A DNA stretch of 64,000 nucleotides, taken from assembly GCA_963977525.1 (NCBI GenBank), contig CAXBPC010000022.1:1-64000 (forward strand). The letters run 5' to 3'. The position numbers and the translations under genes were made by a program. The DNA comes from Ancylomarina sp963977525 (GTDB lineage Bacteria; Bacteroidota; Bacteroidia; Bacteroidales; Marinifilaceae). Below the pieces are notes generated by a model. It made no database searches. It was not told the DNA's origin and saw only the letters and a program-made list of their open reading frames with translations. This document shows, piece by piece, positions 32,148 to 41,382 of this stretch. The first letter of the stretch is position 1. Every line of letters starts with the position of its first letter.

Positions 32148-35123
32148 CTACTTAAAGCTAATAACTGATATTTGTTTTTTACCATCCATTAATATTTCTA
32201 AAGGTTCAGCAAAACGGACATGTTTAAAGTAATGTTGGTGTTCAATAAGCTCTTGTTTGTTCAGAATATCTTCCTTTACAAAACTAGTTTCCAAATTTGA
32301 TTTTACAGAAAAGTAACCAACATTCATTGATGTTACATTATGGAAAAAATGTGATCCCAATGAAGCATCCAAAGGAAAATCCTCAAGACCTTGTTCAACG
32401 ATAACTTTTGCGTTAGAAATTTGCGACCAAAGAACAGGAATTCCTGTAAACCTATCTTTAGTTCCCCATCTACCAGGACCAATAAGAACATACTCTCTAT
32501 CTTGCTCCTTCATTTTCTGATTTAGAATAGCTATCTCCTCAGCCATTTCCTCAGTCTTTATTCTATCAAATTTGCTAAGATCCATGTAAATAACATCGCG
32601 TACATGGTCTATCTTACCATTCCCCATTCCTTTGTCAGCTAATAAAACAAGCTTCTCTTTATCTACCTTTTTCATATCGATTTCAACACTCATTTCCTGA
32701 CGGATTAGTGGTTTAATCTGTAATAAATTAAAAGTAGGTAAACCATTCTTTCCTTTAGATAAATCAACTGCAAATTCGATCTCAACAGGCGCTCCCATTG
32801 CTTGTTTAAAAATATTCAGTAGAATACTTAAAGTCTTTGCTAATGGAATCTGGTTATATTTTAAAATATTAGCAAAATCGACAACACGCGGACCTCTTAA
32901 GTTCAAGTCTGGCTCAATTCTATCATTACGCCCGTCATATACAGATGCACAATGCAATAAATTACCATCCTTTTCTGCTACAGAAAGGTCATACTTATTT
33001 GTTGCAGCATCTTCTCCATCTTCAAGTAAATTCAACTTCCCAGATTCCATGTTTATTGCATAGAAATAACTCTGAGAATCTTTTACTTGATCTTGAATAG
33101 AAGCTAACTGTAATTTTGGATACTCAGGGCAGAAACGATGTGTTTTCTCACCGCCTACAACATACTTACCCAAACCTAATCCTAATACAGCAAAACCATC
33201 TTCAGGCTTCATATAAGAGAATGGGTAATAATTGAATGATTGGGCTACACCACTAATGTTCGGATAATATTTACCATTGTATTCTTGCCCTACAACCTCT
33301 TGAAGAATCACGGCCATTTTCTCTTCCTCTATCTTGTAATCGACAGCTGAGAAATACGCTTTTGCTTCTGGTGTAAAAATTGAAGAATACACCATTTTAA
33401 TAGCTTTTACTAAATCGTCATAACGAACTTCAAAGTCCTCATGATTATTAGGCAATAAGTAGGTTGCATAAACACCTGCAAAAGGTTGCATTAGTGAATC
33501 TTCAAACAATCCTGACGAACGAACAGCCAATGGCATATTCATTTTCTCAAGATATTGACGAAGCTTTTTGCGAAGCTTCTCAGATAATTGAGCCTCTATA
33601 AACTGCTTTCTAACTTCATCGTAGCTCTTTTCATTATAAACTTTCTCAAGAAGATCATTCGCTTCTAAGAAATTATCGAACTCATCAACTCCAATAATCG
33701 CAGTTATTGGAATTGTGATATTTATATCTTTAATCAGCTTTTGGAAACTGATATTCTCCGTAAAATTACTCAAGAAAGCCAACCCACGCCCTTTACCACC
33801 TACTGATCCACGTCCTAAACGAATGACATAGTGATTTGAATTTGCTAAGCTAGGTCTGAATTTAATTATTCGACCTCTTAATTGTTTAAGTCGAGAAGCT
33901 TCAAAAACATCTAGGCAAAACTGACGCAATTCACGAACTGTTTTAAAATCCGATATCTGATAACGTCGAAGTTTTTTAGCAATATTAATCTCACCTCTAG
34001 CCATTAACCAAGTTGATATTCCATTACGTTTAGAGTGATAGAGTAATGACTCATCTGGTACATACCTTAATTTCTCTTCAAAATCTTCAAGAGATTTTGC
34101 CATTGCAACCTGAGTACCACTCTGGTTTCTAAAAACAAAGTCTCCAAAGCCGAGTTTCAAGTGAATAAAGTTGAAAATATCTAAGGCTAAGGTATCACTG
34201 TTTTTATTGATAAAATCGGCATTTACCTGAAATGCACGCATAGCATTATCCGTATCGTGCGATTGCATCACACACGGAATTCTCATTCGCTTATCCTGCA
34301 CATATGAAATTAAATCAACCCCTGCATCGTCATTTAATTTACCATCGCGAGCAAAACGAACATCAGAAATAACACAAAGAAGATTTTCTAAATATTTATC
34401 TACGATATCAACTGCATCCTCGTAGCTACTGACCAAAATCACTTTAGGTCTAGCACGCATTTTAAGAATTTTATGCATCTCATCAATATCATCTTCATCA
34501 GAAATCACTTTCTGAGTCTGAGTCATGACCGATGTGTATAACAAAGGTAAATATCGAGAATAATATTTAACGGAGTCCTCAACCAATAACATAACACGAA
34601 CATCACCAACTTTAGAATCAGGTTCAAGATTCATCTTATCTTCAATGTATTTGGTCATGGCCATAAAGATCTTAGTCGATCCATTCCAAACAAATACTCT
34701 TTCGATATTATTCTTGATTTTATCAGCAGCCTTATCAAAATAAGCTAAATCGCTATTATTATTTACCAAAACCAGTACAGGCAAATCAGGCTGTTTCTTT
34801 TTGATTTCCTTACTCAGTTCCAAAGGCGATTCTTTATCAAGTCCTGCCATAAGTATGACAATATCGAAGTTACGCTCATCCATTGCACTAAGTGCTTCTT
34901 CATTAGTCGTCACACTAGTGAATCGTGGAGCCGTATATAGATTAAGTTGGAGGTATTCACCAACAATTTTATCCGAGAATTGTCCTTCTCTTACAATAGT
35001 ATATGAATCGTAATATGTCGCAACAAGAAGGATCTCCTTCACCTTAAAAGGCATTAACTCTTGGAAGATATCTCTATCATTTTTCTTCCTTTTATATATT
35101 TTCGAAATCGCAATCTCTTCCAT
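32148..35123 (-). CDS. REC-REC-PPDK_N fusion protein of unknown role
   Basis: A 991-residue soluble protein. Two response-regulator-like domains come first. The first (about 29-155) lacks the phospho-acceptor (FDIVILMAGLD). The second (about 173-320) keeps LLVEDS, a candidate D254 in CVISDVRFARDG and K307 in FINKNSD. A PPDK_N/PEP-pyruvate-binding ATP-grasp domain follows (about 430-830, with GRGSVGGKGRGLAFL, MPLAVRSSGLFEDSLMQPFAGVYATY and FNLLQIKPL). A C-terminal piece has YVLIGPGRWGTKDRF. The phosphohistidine swivel and PEP-barrel domains of true PEP synthase or PPDK are absent. It may be a regulated kinase or phosphotransferase. It lies next to korAB but has its own unit. Function unknown. 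Confidence 0.85.
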   Translation of the reverse strand: MEEIAISKIYKRKKNDRDIFQELMPFKVKEILLVATYYDSYTIVREGQFSDKIVGEYLQLNLYTAPRFTSVTTNEEALSAMDERNFDIVILMAGLDKESPLELSKEIKKKQPDLPVLVLVNNNSDLAYFDKAADKIKNNIERVFVWNGSTKIFMAMTKYIEDKMNLEPDSKVGDVRVMLLVEDSVKYYSRYLPLLYTSVMTQTQKVISDEDDIDEMHKILKMRARPKVILVSSYEDAVDIVDKYLENLLCVISDVRFARDGKLNDDAGVDLISYVQDKRMRIPCVMQSHDTDNAMRAFQVNADFINKNSDTLALDIFNFIHLKLGFGDFVFRNQSGTQVAMAKSLEDFEEKLRYVPDESLLYHSKRNGISTWLMARGEINIAKKLRRYQISDFKTVRELRQFCLDVFEASRLKQLRGRIIKFRPSLANSNHYVIRLGRGSVGGKGRGLAFLSNFTENISFQKLIKDINITIPITAIIGVDEFDNFLEANDLLEKVYNEKSYDEVRKQFIEAQLSEKLRKKLRQYLEKMNMPLAVRSSGLFEDSLMQPFAGVYATYLLPNNHEDFEVRYDDLVKAIKMVYSSIFTPEAKAYFSAVDYKIEEEKMAVILQEVVGQEYNGKYYPNISGVAQSFNYYPFSYMKPEDGFAVLGLGLGKYVVGGEKTHRFCPEYPKLQLASIQDQVKDSQSYFYAINMESGKLNLLEDGEDAATNKYDLSVAEKDGNLLHCASVYDGRNDRIEPDLNLRGPRVVDFANILKYNQIPLAKTLSILLNIFKQAMGAPVEIEFAVDLSKGKNGLPTFNLLQIKPLIRQEMSVEIDMKKVDKEKLVLLADKGMGNGKIDHVRDVIYMDLSKFDRIKTEEMAEEIAILNQKMKEQDREYVLIGPGRWGTKDRFTGIPVLWSQISNAKVIVEQGLEDFPLDASLGSHFFHNVTSMNVGYFSVKSNLETSFVKEDILNKQELIEHQHYFKHVRFAEPLEILMDGKKQISVISFK

Positions 35124-35222
35124 ATTTATTTTAGCTTAGTATTTAACGGATGAAAATAATAAACAATTAACAATTGGAGCTAGAAATCCTCTATAAATAA
35201 GGGTTCATAAGCGAAAATCATA

Positions 35223-35262
35223 AAAAAATCCTGTTTTGGTATTAAACCAAACAGGATTATAT
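35223..35262 (-). terminator. korB terminator
   Basis: On the minus strand AATCCTGTTTGGT and ACCAAAACAGGATT form a stem with one bulge, followed by seven T residues. It lies in the 161-bp gap between korB and the REC/PPDK gene, so they are probably separate transcripts. Confidence 0.85.
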
Positions 35263-35284
35263 CTAAGTGAATTCTATAATTCAA

Positions 35285-36325
35285 CTAGTCAACCACCCAA
35301 GTATCCCCACTATTTAGTAGATCATCCATAGATTTTATTGACGATATAGCTTTCACATCTTTAATTTGTTGAACCATTTTTTCGTCATAAGAAGTCGCAT
35401 CTACATCACGAATAACACCCAAAGCTACAGGATACTCCGGAGCCATCATACTAGATAGCAACCAATGCATATGAGGATCTTCAGAATGAGCATCATGAAC
35501 AAGTACATCTTCTTCGGCAATTCCGTGTTCACCAATAATAACTACAACAAGTTTACCATTACTTCCCATGATTAAGCCCTTATTTTTCTCCTTACCGAAG
35601 ATCATTGGCTTACCATGTTCCACTATTAACTGATATTCTTCTTTTGTCGCTTTATCAGTCACCAGAGCATGTGCTCCATCGTTATAAATCACACAATTCT
35701 GAAGGACCTCGACAATAGATGTTCCTTTATGCGCCGAAGCAGCCTGAACAACCGCTGTTGTTAGTTTAATACTCGTATCAATAGAGCGTGCATAAAATTT
35801 TGATTGTGCTCCAAGTGCAAGCTGAGCAGGTTTAAAAGGCTCTTCAATTGATCCAAAAGGAGATGTTTTTGTCACCATTCCTTGATTCGATGTTGGAGAA
35901 TACTGCCCTTTTGTCAAACCATAAATCTCATTATTAAAGAGAAGAATAGTCATATCAATATTTCTACGGACAGCGTGAATAAAATGATTCCCCCCAATTG
36001 CAAGAGCATCACCATCACCAGAAACCTGAATAACTTCAAGATCTGGATTGGCACATTTAGCTCCTGATGCAATTGCAGCAGCACGTCCGTGAATTGTATG
36101 AAAACCATAAGTATCCATATAATACGGGAATCGAGAAGAACAACCAATACCAGAAATAACGGCATAATCTTCCTTCTTGTATTCCATTTCAGCCATTGCC
36201 TTTTGAACAGAATTTAATATACCATGGTCACCACAACCAGGGCACCAGCGATTCTCTTGATCACTTCTAAAATCCTTAGCACTTAGCTTCTTAATATTAG
36301 GTGCGTTTAATACTGTACCAGCCAT
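35285..36325 (-). CDS. korB: 2-oxoacid:ferredoxin oxidoreductase, beta subunit
   Basis: This is the thiamine-pyrophosphate-binding subunit of an enzyme that reversibly converts a 2-oxoacid plus CoA to acyl-CoA, CO2 and reduced ferredoxin. ENRWCPGCGDHGILNSV places C28 and C31 of the [4Fe-4S] cluster, with a third Cys in GIGCSSR. VSGDGDALAIGGNHFIHAVRRN and ILLFNNEIYGLTKGQYSPTS form the TPP/Mg site. The length, 346 residues, is normal. It follows the alpha subunit by 3 bp. The 2-oxoglutarate form is most likely by similarity to two-subunit Kor enzymes, but substrate is not certain. Confidence 0.92.
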   Translation of the reverse strand: MAGTVLNAPNIKKLSAKDFRSDQENRWCPGCGDHGILNSVQKAMAEMEYKKEDYAVISGIGCSSRFPYYMDTYGFHTIHGRAAAIASGAKCANPDLEVIQVSGDGDALAIGGNHFIHAVRRNIDMTILLFNNEIYGLTKGQYSPTSNQGMVTKTSPFGSIEEPFKPAQLALGAQSKFYARSIDTSIKLTTAVVQAASAHKGTSIVEVLQNCVIYNDGAHALVTDKATKEEYQLIVEHGKPMIFGKEKNKGLIMGSNGKLVVVIIGEHGIAEEDVLVHDAHSEDPHMHWLLSSMMAPEYPVALGVIRDVDATSYDEKMVQQIKDVKAISSIKSMDDLLNSGDTWVVD

Positions 36326-36328
36326 GAC

Positions 36329-38173
36329 TTATTTATCCTCCAATAATTGGTTAAATCTTTCTTTTAATTCCACCACAGTAAATGGTAATCCCATCAACTT
36401 ATTGTGCTGTTCGAACTTAATATCTTGAAATGAACTTCTCAAATACTCAGCAAACTGACCATCGTTCAATTCACACACAATAACTTTTTTATAATGACTG
36501 AAAATTTCAGCTGTATTTCTAGGAAGTGGAAAAATATAATTGAAATGAGCTAAACTAATAGACTTTTCTTCCTTTTGTAGTTCACGAACTGCAGTTGTAA
36601 GGTGACCATAAGTTCCACCCCATCCTACAACAAGAACGTCAGCTTCCTCTTCCCCTTTAACCTTAAGTTCAGGAATATTATTAGAAACAAGTTCAACTCT
36701 TTTTTTACGAATATCACTCATCACCTGATGATTTTCAGGAATGTAAGAAACAGTACCATCACCATCCATTTTTTCAAGTCCACCAATACGATGCTCTAAG
36801 CCTTTTGTACCAGGAATAGCCCATCTACGGCTCAATCGCTTTTCTTCACGAGCATAAGGAATAAAATCATCTCCCTCTTTTGCGATAGGTGCAATAATTT
36901 CAGGAAGTTCAGACATCGTAGGAATTCTCCAAGGCTCAGCACCATTCGCTATAAAACCATCTGTTAATAGAATAACAGGTGTCATATGCTCTAATGCAAT
37001 ACGACCAGCTTCGAATGCATAATGGAAACAATCAGATGGCGTACTAGCTGCAATAACAGGCATAGGACACTCACCACTACGACCATGAATCGCTTGTAAT
37101 AAGTCTGACTGTTCAGTTTTGGTAGGTAAACCTGTAGAAGGACCACCACGCTGAACATTTACAATAACAAGTGGTAATTCAGTCATTACCGCTAGACCAG
37201 CTGCTTCAGTTTTCAATGCCAAACCAGGGCCTGATGTCGTAGTTACAGCAAAATCACCGGCAAAACTTGCTCCGATTGCAGTACAAATACCAGCAATCTC
37301 ATCCTCTGCTTGGAATGTTTTTACACCCAGATCTTTACGAGCAGCTAATTCTTGTAGAATTTCAGTAGCTGGGGTAATTGGATATGATCCACAAAACAGC
37401 TCAAGATTTGCTCTCTCAGCTGCTGCCATTAATCCCCAAGCTGTAGCTTTATTACCTGTAATATTACGATATGTTCCTTTACGGATTTTCGCAGGTGCTA
37501 CGCTATAATTATAAGGCAAAGCCTCAATTGTTTTAGCGAAGTTATAACCCGCCTTAAGTACTTTCTTATTGCCTTCGACAACTAATGGATACTTCTTAAA
37601 TTTTTTCTCAATAAACTCTTCTGAGTGAGCTAATGGGCGATCGAACATCCAATATACCATTCCTAGAGTAAACATGTTCTTACATCTCAGAATACTTTTT
37701 TGATCAAGTCCAGAATCTTTTAAACACTCGCGTGTAAGTGATGTAACCTTAGCCTTAATTAGGTTATAGTCGGCCAGCTTATCATCCAATAAAGGATCTG
37801 AATCGTAACCGGCTTTCTCAAGGTTTTTATCGGTAAAACTATCCTCATTTACGATTATTGTACCACTCGCTTTTACCCACTTAAGATTGGCTTTTAATGC
37901 CGCAGGATTCATAGCAACTAATACATCGGCATAATCACCTGGAGTATAAATTTCTTGATGTCCAAAATGTAATTGAAAACCAGACACACCTCCGACAGTA
38001 CCTTGTGGAGCGCGTATTTCTGCTGGATAATCAGGGAAAGTTGCAACATCATTTCCAAATAAAGCTGAAGTATCAGAAAACTGTGTCCCTGTTAATTGCA
38101 TACCGTCTCCAGAATCACCTGAAAATCGTATAACAACCTCTTCTCTTTCAATAATTTTTGTCTTTTGACTCAT
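36329..38173 (-). CDS. korA: 2-oxoacid:acceptor oxidoreductase, alpha subunit (gamma-alpha fusion)
   Basis: A 614-residue subunit with an N-terminal gamma domain (VVIRFSGDSGDGMQLTGTQF through VNEDSFTDKNLEKAGY) fused to the alpha, pyrimidine-binding domain. The alpha domain shows GNKATAWGLMAAAERANLELFCGSYPITPATEILQELA, AVTTTSGPGLALKTEAAGLAVM and VIVNVQRGGPSTGLPTKTEQSDL. The ATG at 38173 gives the family N-terminus MSQKTKIIERE, whereas the longer frame to 38284 is not family-like. It forms an operon with korB. A long, mostly featureless region precedes it. Confidence 0.94.
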   Translation of the reverse strand: MSQKTKIIEREEVVIRFSGDSGDGMQLTGTQFSDTSALFGNDVATFPDYPAEIRAPQGTVGGVSGFQLHFGHQEIYTPGDYADVLVAMNPAALKANLKWVKASGTIIVNEDSFTDKNLEKAGYDSDPLLDDKLADYNLIKAKVTSLTRECLKDSGLDQKSILRCKNMFTLGMVYWMFDRPLAHSEEFIEKKFKKYPLVVEGNKKVLKAGYNFAKTIEALPYNYSVAPAKIRKGTYRNITGNKATAWGLMAAAERANLELFCGSYPITPATEILQELAARKDLGVKTFQAEDEIAGICTAIGASFAGDFAVTTTSGPGLALKTEAAGLAVMTELPLVIVNVQRGGPSTGLPTKTEQSDLLQAIHGRSGECPMPVIAASTPSDCFHYAFEAGRIALEHMTPVILLTDGFIANGAEPWRIPTMSELPEIIAPIAKEGDDFIPYAREEKRLSRRWAIPGTKGLEHRIGGLEKMDGDGTVSYIPENHQVMSDIRKKRVELVSNNIPELKVKGEEEADVLVVGWGGTYGHLTTAVRELQKEEKSISLAHFNYIFPLPRNTAEIFSHYKKVIVCELNDGQFAEYLRSSFQDIKFEQHNKLMGLPFTVVELKERFNQLLEDK

Positions 38174-38663
38174 GACTGTTTGATTTAACTTCGAGTTAAA
38201 TTCTAAGTTTGTTAAGTTGCTTGGTTTTATTGATATAAAGCCTAAAATTTGGTCAAAAGGAAAGAAGTGATTATAAACGTTCATCTAGAAAGACTATCGA
38301 TAATTCGATATTAATAATCTATGATTATAAAACATCAAATTCCGCTCAAGAGCATGGGGAATTGGATGAAAATCTTTCAAAAAGAACAGAACCTATCTAA
38401 AAATCATGAATCCTTACAAACTTTCAACCAAGTTTTTAACTCTACTTGTTGGGTCTCTGTTTTAGAACAGTTCTTAATACACATGTTCTACAACAGTGGG
38501 TAAAGGTAATGATTACCGGAACCTAGGCAAGAAAATGAAAAAGAATTTTTGAGGAAAATGCAAAGGTTTGCGATGATAGGATATTAAGTAAGAAAAAAGT
38601 TAAAAAAAAGAGGGTGTCCAATAATTGGACACCCTCAAAATATAATAAAGAAGTGATTATTTA
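38174..38663. other. 490-bp intergenic region upstream of korA
   Basis: This region holds the leader of korA and, at its right end, the terminator of the SusCD cluster. A partial -7 match (AACCTTTG on the minus strand, 38568-38561) would imply a leader of nearly 400 nt. GGTAATGATTACC at 38505-38517 is palindromic except for its centre. A 60-codon plus-strand frame at 38321-38503 shows no family features and is not called. Confidence 0.5.
38603..38640 (-). terminator. Terminator of the SusCD cluster
   Basis: A 12-bp perfect stem (GAGGGTGTCCAA at 38610-38621, complement at 38625-38636) with a 3-nt loop is followed on the minus strand by eight T residues. Confidence 0.92.
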
Positions 38664-39170
38664 TTAATAATCATCCTCAGGCCATCTAGTTCTTTTATGC
38701 CCAGAAATCACATATGTATCATCCGGTTGACTAGCAAAAACAACTTCCATGTAAATACTATCAGTTACATTTCCTGTTTTAGATTTTGCAGCATCAATCA
38801 AGATTTTACCATTTGTAATAACAGCATCTGAATTATATTGAGAAATATCAAGCCCATCAGTTCCCTTGAAAGTAAGATCTTTTTCACCTTCCAACTTAAG
38901 CTGATATCCCCAATAAGACATATCCATTATCCAAAATGAATTAGATTCATTTGCAGCAGTATTAAAAGTTTGAATTCTCTTATTACTAGTTTCAACAACT
39001 CCATTCATAATATAGGTAACATACCAGTCGCCTGCAAATTGTTCAGCTTTTGTGCCATCGTTTTCTAAGAAATCGATGCCATCATTCTTATCATTTTCAT
39101 CACAAGATGTAAACATCAGTGGTAATGATAAAAATACAAACAGTAAAACTTTTATATCTTTAATTTTCAT
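38664..39170 (-). CDS. Lipid-binding-like surface lipoprotein (SusCD accessory)
   Basis: A 168-residue lipoprotein with lipobox Cys23 (MFTSC) followed by acidic residues (DENDKND), the pattern of the Bacteroidota surface export signal. The mature part (AGDWYVTYIMNG, FWIMDMSYWGYQLKLEG, DSIYMEVVFASQPDDTYVISGHKRTRWPEDDY) resembles the 'lipid-binding putative hydrolase' family often encoded beside SusCD pairs. It is the last gene of the four-gene cluster and 29 bp separates it from the preceding gene. No catalytic residues are evident. An accessory role on the transporter is inferred from context. Confidence 0.75.
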   Translation of the reverse strand: MKIKDIKVLLFVFLSLPLMFTSCDENDKNDGIDFLENDGTKAEQFAGDWYVTYIMNGVVETSNKRIQTFNTAANESNSFWIMDMSYWGYQLKLEGEKDLTFKGTDGLDISQYNSDAVITNGKILIDAAKSKTGNVTDSIYMEVVFASQPDDTYVISGHKRTRWPEDDY

Positions 39171-39199
39171 AATTTTTTACTTAAAATAATTAACAAACA

Positions 39200-39877
39200 T
39201 TATCTTCTTTCAAATGTTCTAAGGTTTGTACCATATCCAGAACCTTTAACACTCCATAGGTACTTACCTGCAGTACTCATTTCAATAAGATCTGGAGTAT
39301 CTCCACCCTTCGTAGAAGTAGCATAAAAGGTACCACCCTTTGCATTAGCTTGAACTGGGAATACAACAAGATTAGCCGTAACATTATAAACAGTTGCATC
39401 ATATTCATAATCATCAGCATCAACACCACCAACATCAGTTACAGTATAAACACCTGGTGTATCAGTTAGTACCCAATCTGAGTATGTACCACTTTTAGCT
39501 GAACCGTAAAAAGTTCTTTCGTATGTACCCGTAAAGTCGTTACCAGCTGTTGTTGCAGGATCCATTACGATAACATATCTTGTTGCATAAGCATAAAAAC
39601 CATCAACATTTACAGAACTATATTCGATTTTATAAATCCCTGGGACGTTAGCATCAACATTACCTTCAGTAATAACTTCTCCTTCTTCCTCACCAATCAT
39701 CGAAATGATTCCAGGTTCAGTATAATTATCTCCTTTGTTTATTACAGTTAGAGCATCACCTGTCATTGTAAGTACAGCGTAATCTGTAACAAATGAAATA
39801 TCCTCTGTGTCCTTATCACAAGCAGTGCTAAACACAGCTAACAAGAAGATTCCAATGATATAATTTATTTTCTTCAT
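39200..39877 (-). CDS. Ig-like-domain lipoprotein, BT_2262-like (SusCD accessory)
   Basis: A 225-residue lipoprotein with Cys20 in a lipobox (VFSTAC) followed by DKDTED, an acidic surface-export signal. The first domain (about 35-105) has the DUF5011-type Ig-like pattern: VINKGDNYTEPGI, then NVDANVPGIYKIEYSSVNVDGFYAYATRYVIV. The C-terminal half (about 115-225) is beta-rich and resembles the BT_2262 accessory lipoproteins. Its position directly after susD supports assembly with the SusCD complex. The ligand is unknown. Confidence 0.75.
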   Translation of the reverse strand: MKKINYIIGIFLLAVFSTACDKDTEDISFVTDYAVLTMTGDALTVINKGDNYTEPGIISMIGEEEGEVITEGNVDANVPGIYKIEYSSVNVDGFYAYATRYVIVMDPATTAGNDFTGTYERTFYGSAKSGTYSDWVLTDTPGVYTVTDVGGVDADDYEYDATVYNVTANLVVFPVQANAKGGTFYATSTKGGDTPDLIEMSTAGKYLWSVKGSGYGTNLRTFERR

Positions 39878-39901
39878 AATTTCTTGTATAAAAATTCAGT
39901 A

Positions 39902-41362
39902 CTATTTGTTCCACCAAACTGGTTGAAATGCATCAACTAATTCATCCGCATTCTGATTATTTTGATTTTCATCCTTAGAAGAAGGCAAACGTTTAGGATA
40001 TACCCCAGAAGAAACACCATTCACTGGATAAGTAAATTGGCCATAAACATAACCGTTTTCGTCTCCAAAAGGTAATACACTCTCTGTAGGATATCCAGTT
40101 CGAACATGTTCGATATAAGCCTCAGTTGAGTTAGTACCTTGATATAGGGCAACCCATTTTTGTTGAATAATTGCTTCAAGTTTTTCATCAAAACTACCAG
40201 CAGATGGAAATTCATATGCACCACCTACAGCAACAAAATCATTACTTGTAGCGATTTCATATTGGTTTAATGCAGTTACAACACCAAGATCATACATTTC
40301 TTTAGCATTTCCACCAGCTCTCAAAATTGCTTCAGCTTGTAAGAAATAACATTCAGCTTCAGAAATAAAGAAGAAAGGTTTCGTTGGAACATATTTCATC
40401 AAAGATAACTCACCATTCTTGACAACTGTATTTGTATAGTTTCCCTGAGCAAGACCTGCATAAAGATCAGCATCATTTGTAGCGAAAAATTCGCTTACTC
40501 GTGGATCACTATTAACTTGAAGATATCTTAATAGCGTTTTAGAAGCTACTAAATTATTACCTGTATTCAAACCATAAAAATTGTACTCCATCAAAGGATT
40601 TCTTTGGTCGTCGGCATCTTCAAAAGATACAATACCTGCATCAGAAGTTAACAGATTATTTGCAGTTAATAAAGTCTCAATTGCAGGTTTTGCAACTAAT
40701 TCCTTAGCATCATACATACGGATATACATCTTTAGTTTTAGAGTATTCGCAAATTGTTTCCAAAGCATGATGTTACCACCAAAAACCATATCATACTTAG
40801 CTAGGTTAGCTGGAAAATCAGAAACCTCTTTCGACAAAGCAAGATCAATTGAAGCCAATAGGCCATTATAGATATCTTCTCCTTTATCAAATACAGGGTG
40901 AAACTCAACACCTGCTTCAGAATAAGGTACATTGTCCCATAGGTCGACCATATACTGGTATGTATAAGCTTCCATAACAGTAGCCATCAAATACATTGAC
41001 CAATCTTCATCAGCTTCAGCAAATTTTTTGATAGTTAAATAATCATTTAATGCTCCAGAGTAAAACTCTCTCCATGCACCATCATAATCAGCAAAATTCA
41101 AATTAAACTGATCAATTTCTTTAAATTGGTTGGCAACATTACTTTGAGTAAGATGCTGAGACCATAATCCAGTGGTAACACCTACACGAGTCGCTAATGT
41201 ACCTGTAGTAGACATAACTGCTGCTGGAAAAATAACATACCCAGGAACTTCTGTTGGGAAGTTAGGATCTTTATTAACATCTAGGTAATCCTTCTCACAA
41301 GCCACGAAAAGTTGGCTTAGCAGAGCCAAAAGTATGGCTACGCTTATATATTTTTTATTCAT
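39902..41362 (-). CDS. SusD/RagB-like nutrient-binding lipoprotein
   Basis: A 486-residue outer-membrane lipoprotein that forms the lid of a SusC transporter. The lipobox Cys22 (LFVAC) is followed by EKDYLDVNKDPN, the standard SusD start. The helical repeats typical of the family are visible, for example DYLTIKKFAEADEDWSMYLMATVMEAYTYQYMVDLWDNVPYSEA and FFISEAECYFLQAEAILRAGGNAKEMYDLGV. The family branch is the SusD-like group seen with peptide-type utilisation loci. It lies 20 bp downstream of susC. The substrate is not shown by sequence. Confidence 0.93.
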   Translation of the reverse strand: MNKKYISVAILLALLSQLFVACEKDYLDVNKDPNFPTEVPGYVIFPAAVMSTTGTLATRVGVTTGLWSQHLTQSNVANQFKEIDQFNLNFADYDGAWREFYSGALNDYLTIKKFAEADEDWSMYLMATVMEAYTYQYMVDLWDNVPYSEAGVEFHPVFDKGEDIYNGLLASIDLALSKEVSDFPANLAKYDMVFGGNIMLWKQFANTLKLKMYIRMYDAKELVAKPAIETLLTANNLLTSDAGIVSFEDADDQRNPLMEYNFYGLNTGNNLVASKTLLRYLQVNSDPRVSEFFATNDADLYAGLAQGNYTNTVVKNGELSLMKYVPTKPFFFISEAECYFLQAEAILRAGGNAKEMYDLGVVTALNQYEIATSNDFVAVGGAYEFPSAGSFDEKLEAIIQQKWVALYQGTNSTEAYIEHVRTGYPTESVLPFGDENGYVYGQFTYPVNGVSSGVYPKRLPSSKDENQNNQNADELVDAFQPVWWNK

Positions 41363-41382
41363 ATCTCTATTTTTTTTTATCC

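Noticed and set aside
38174..38284. N-terminal extension of KorA
   Set aside because: The added 37 residues are not family-like, while the ATG at 38173 gives the standard start.
38321..38503. 60-codon plus-strand frame upstream of korA
   Set aside because: No recognisable features or promoter; likely chance in AT-rich DNA.
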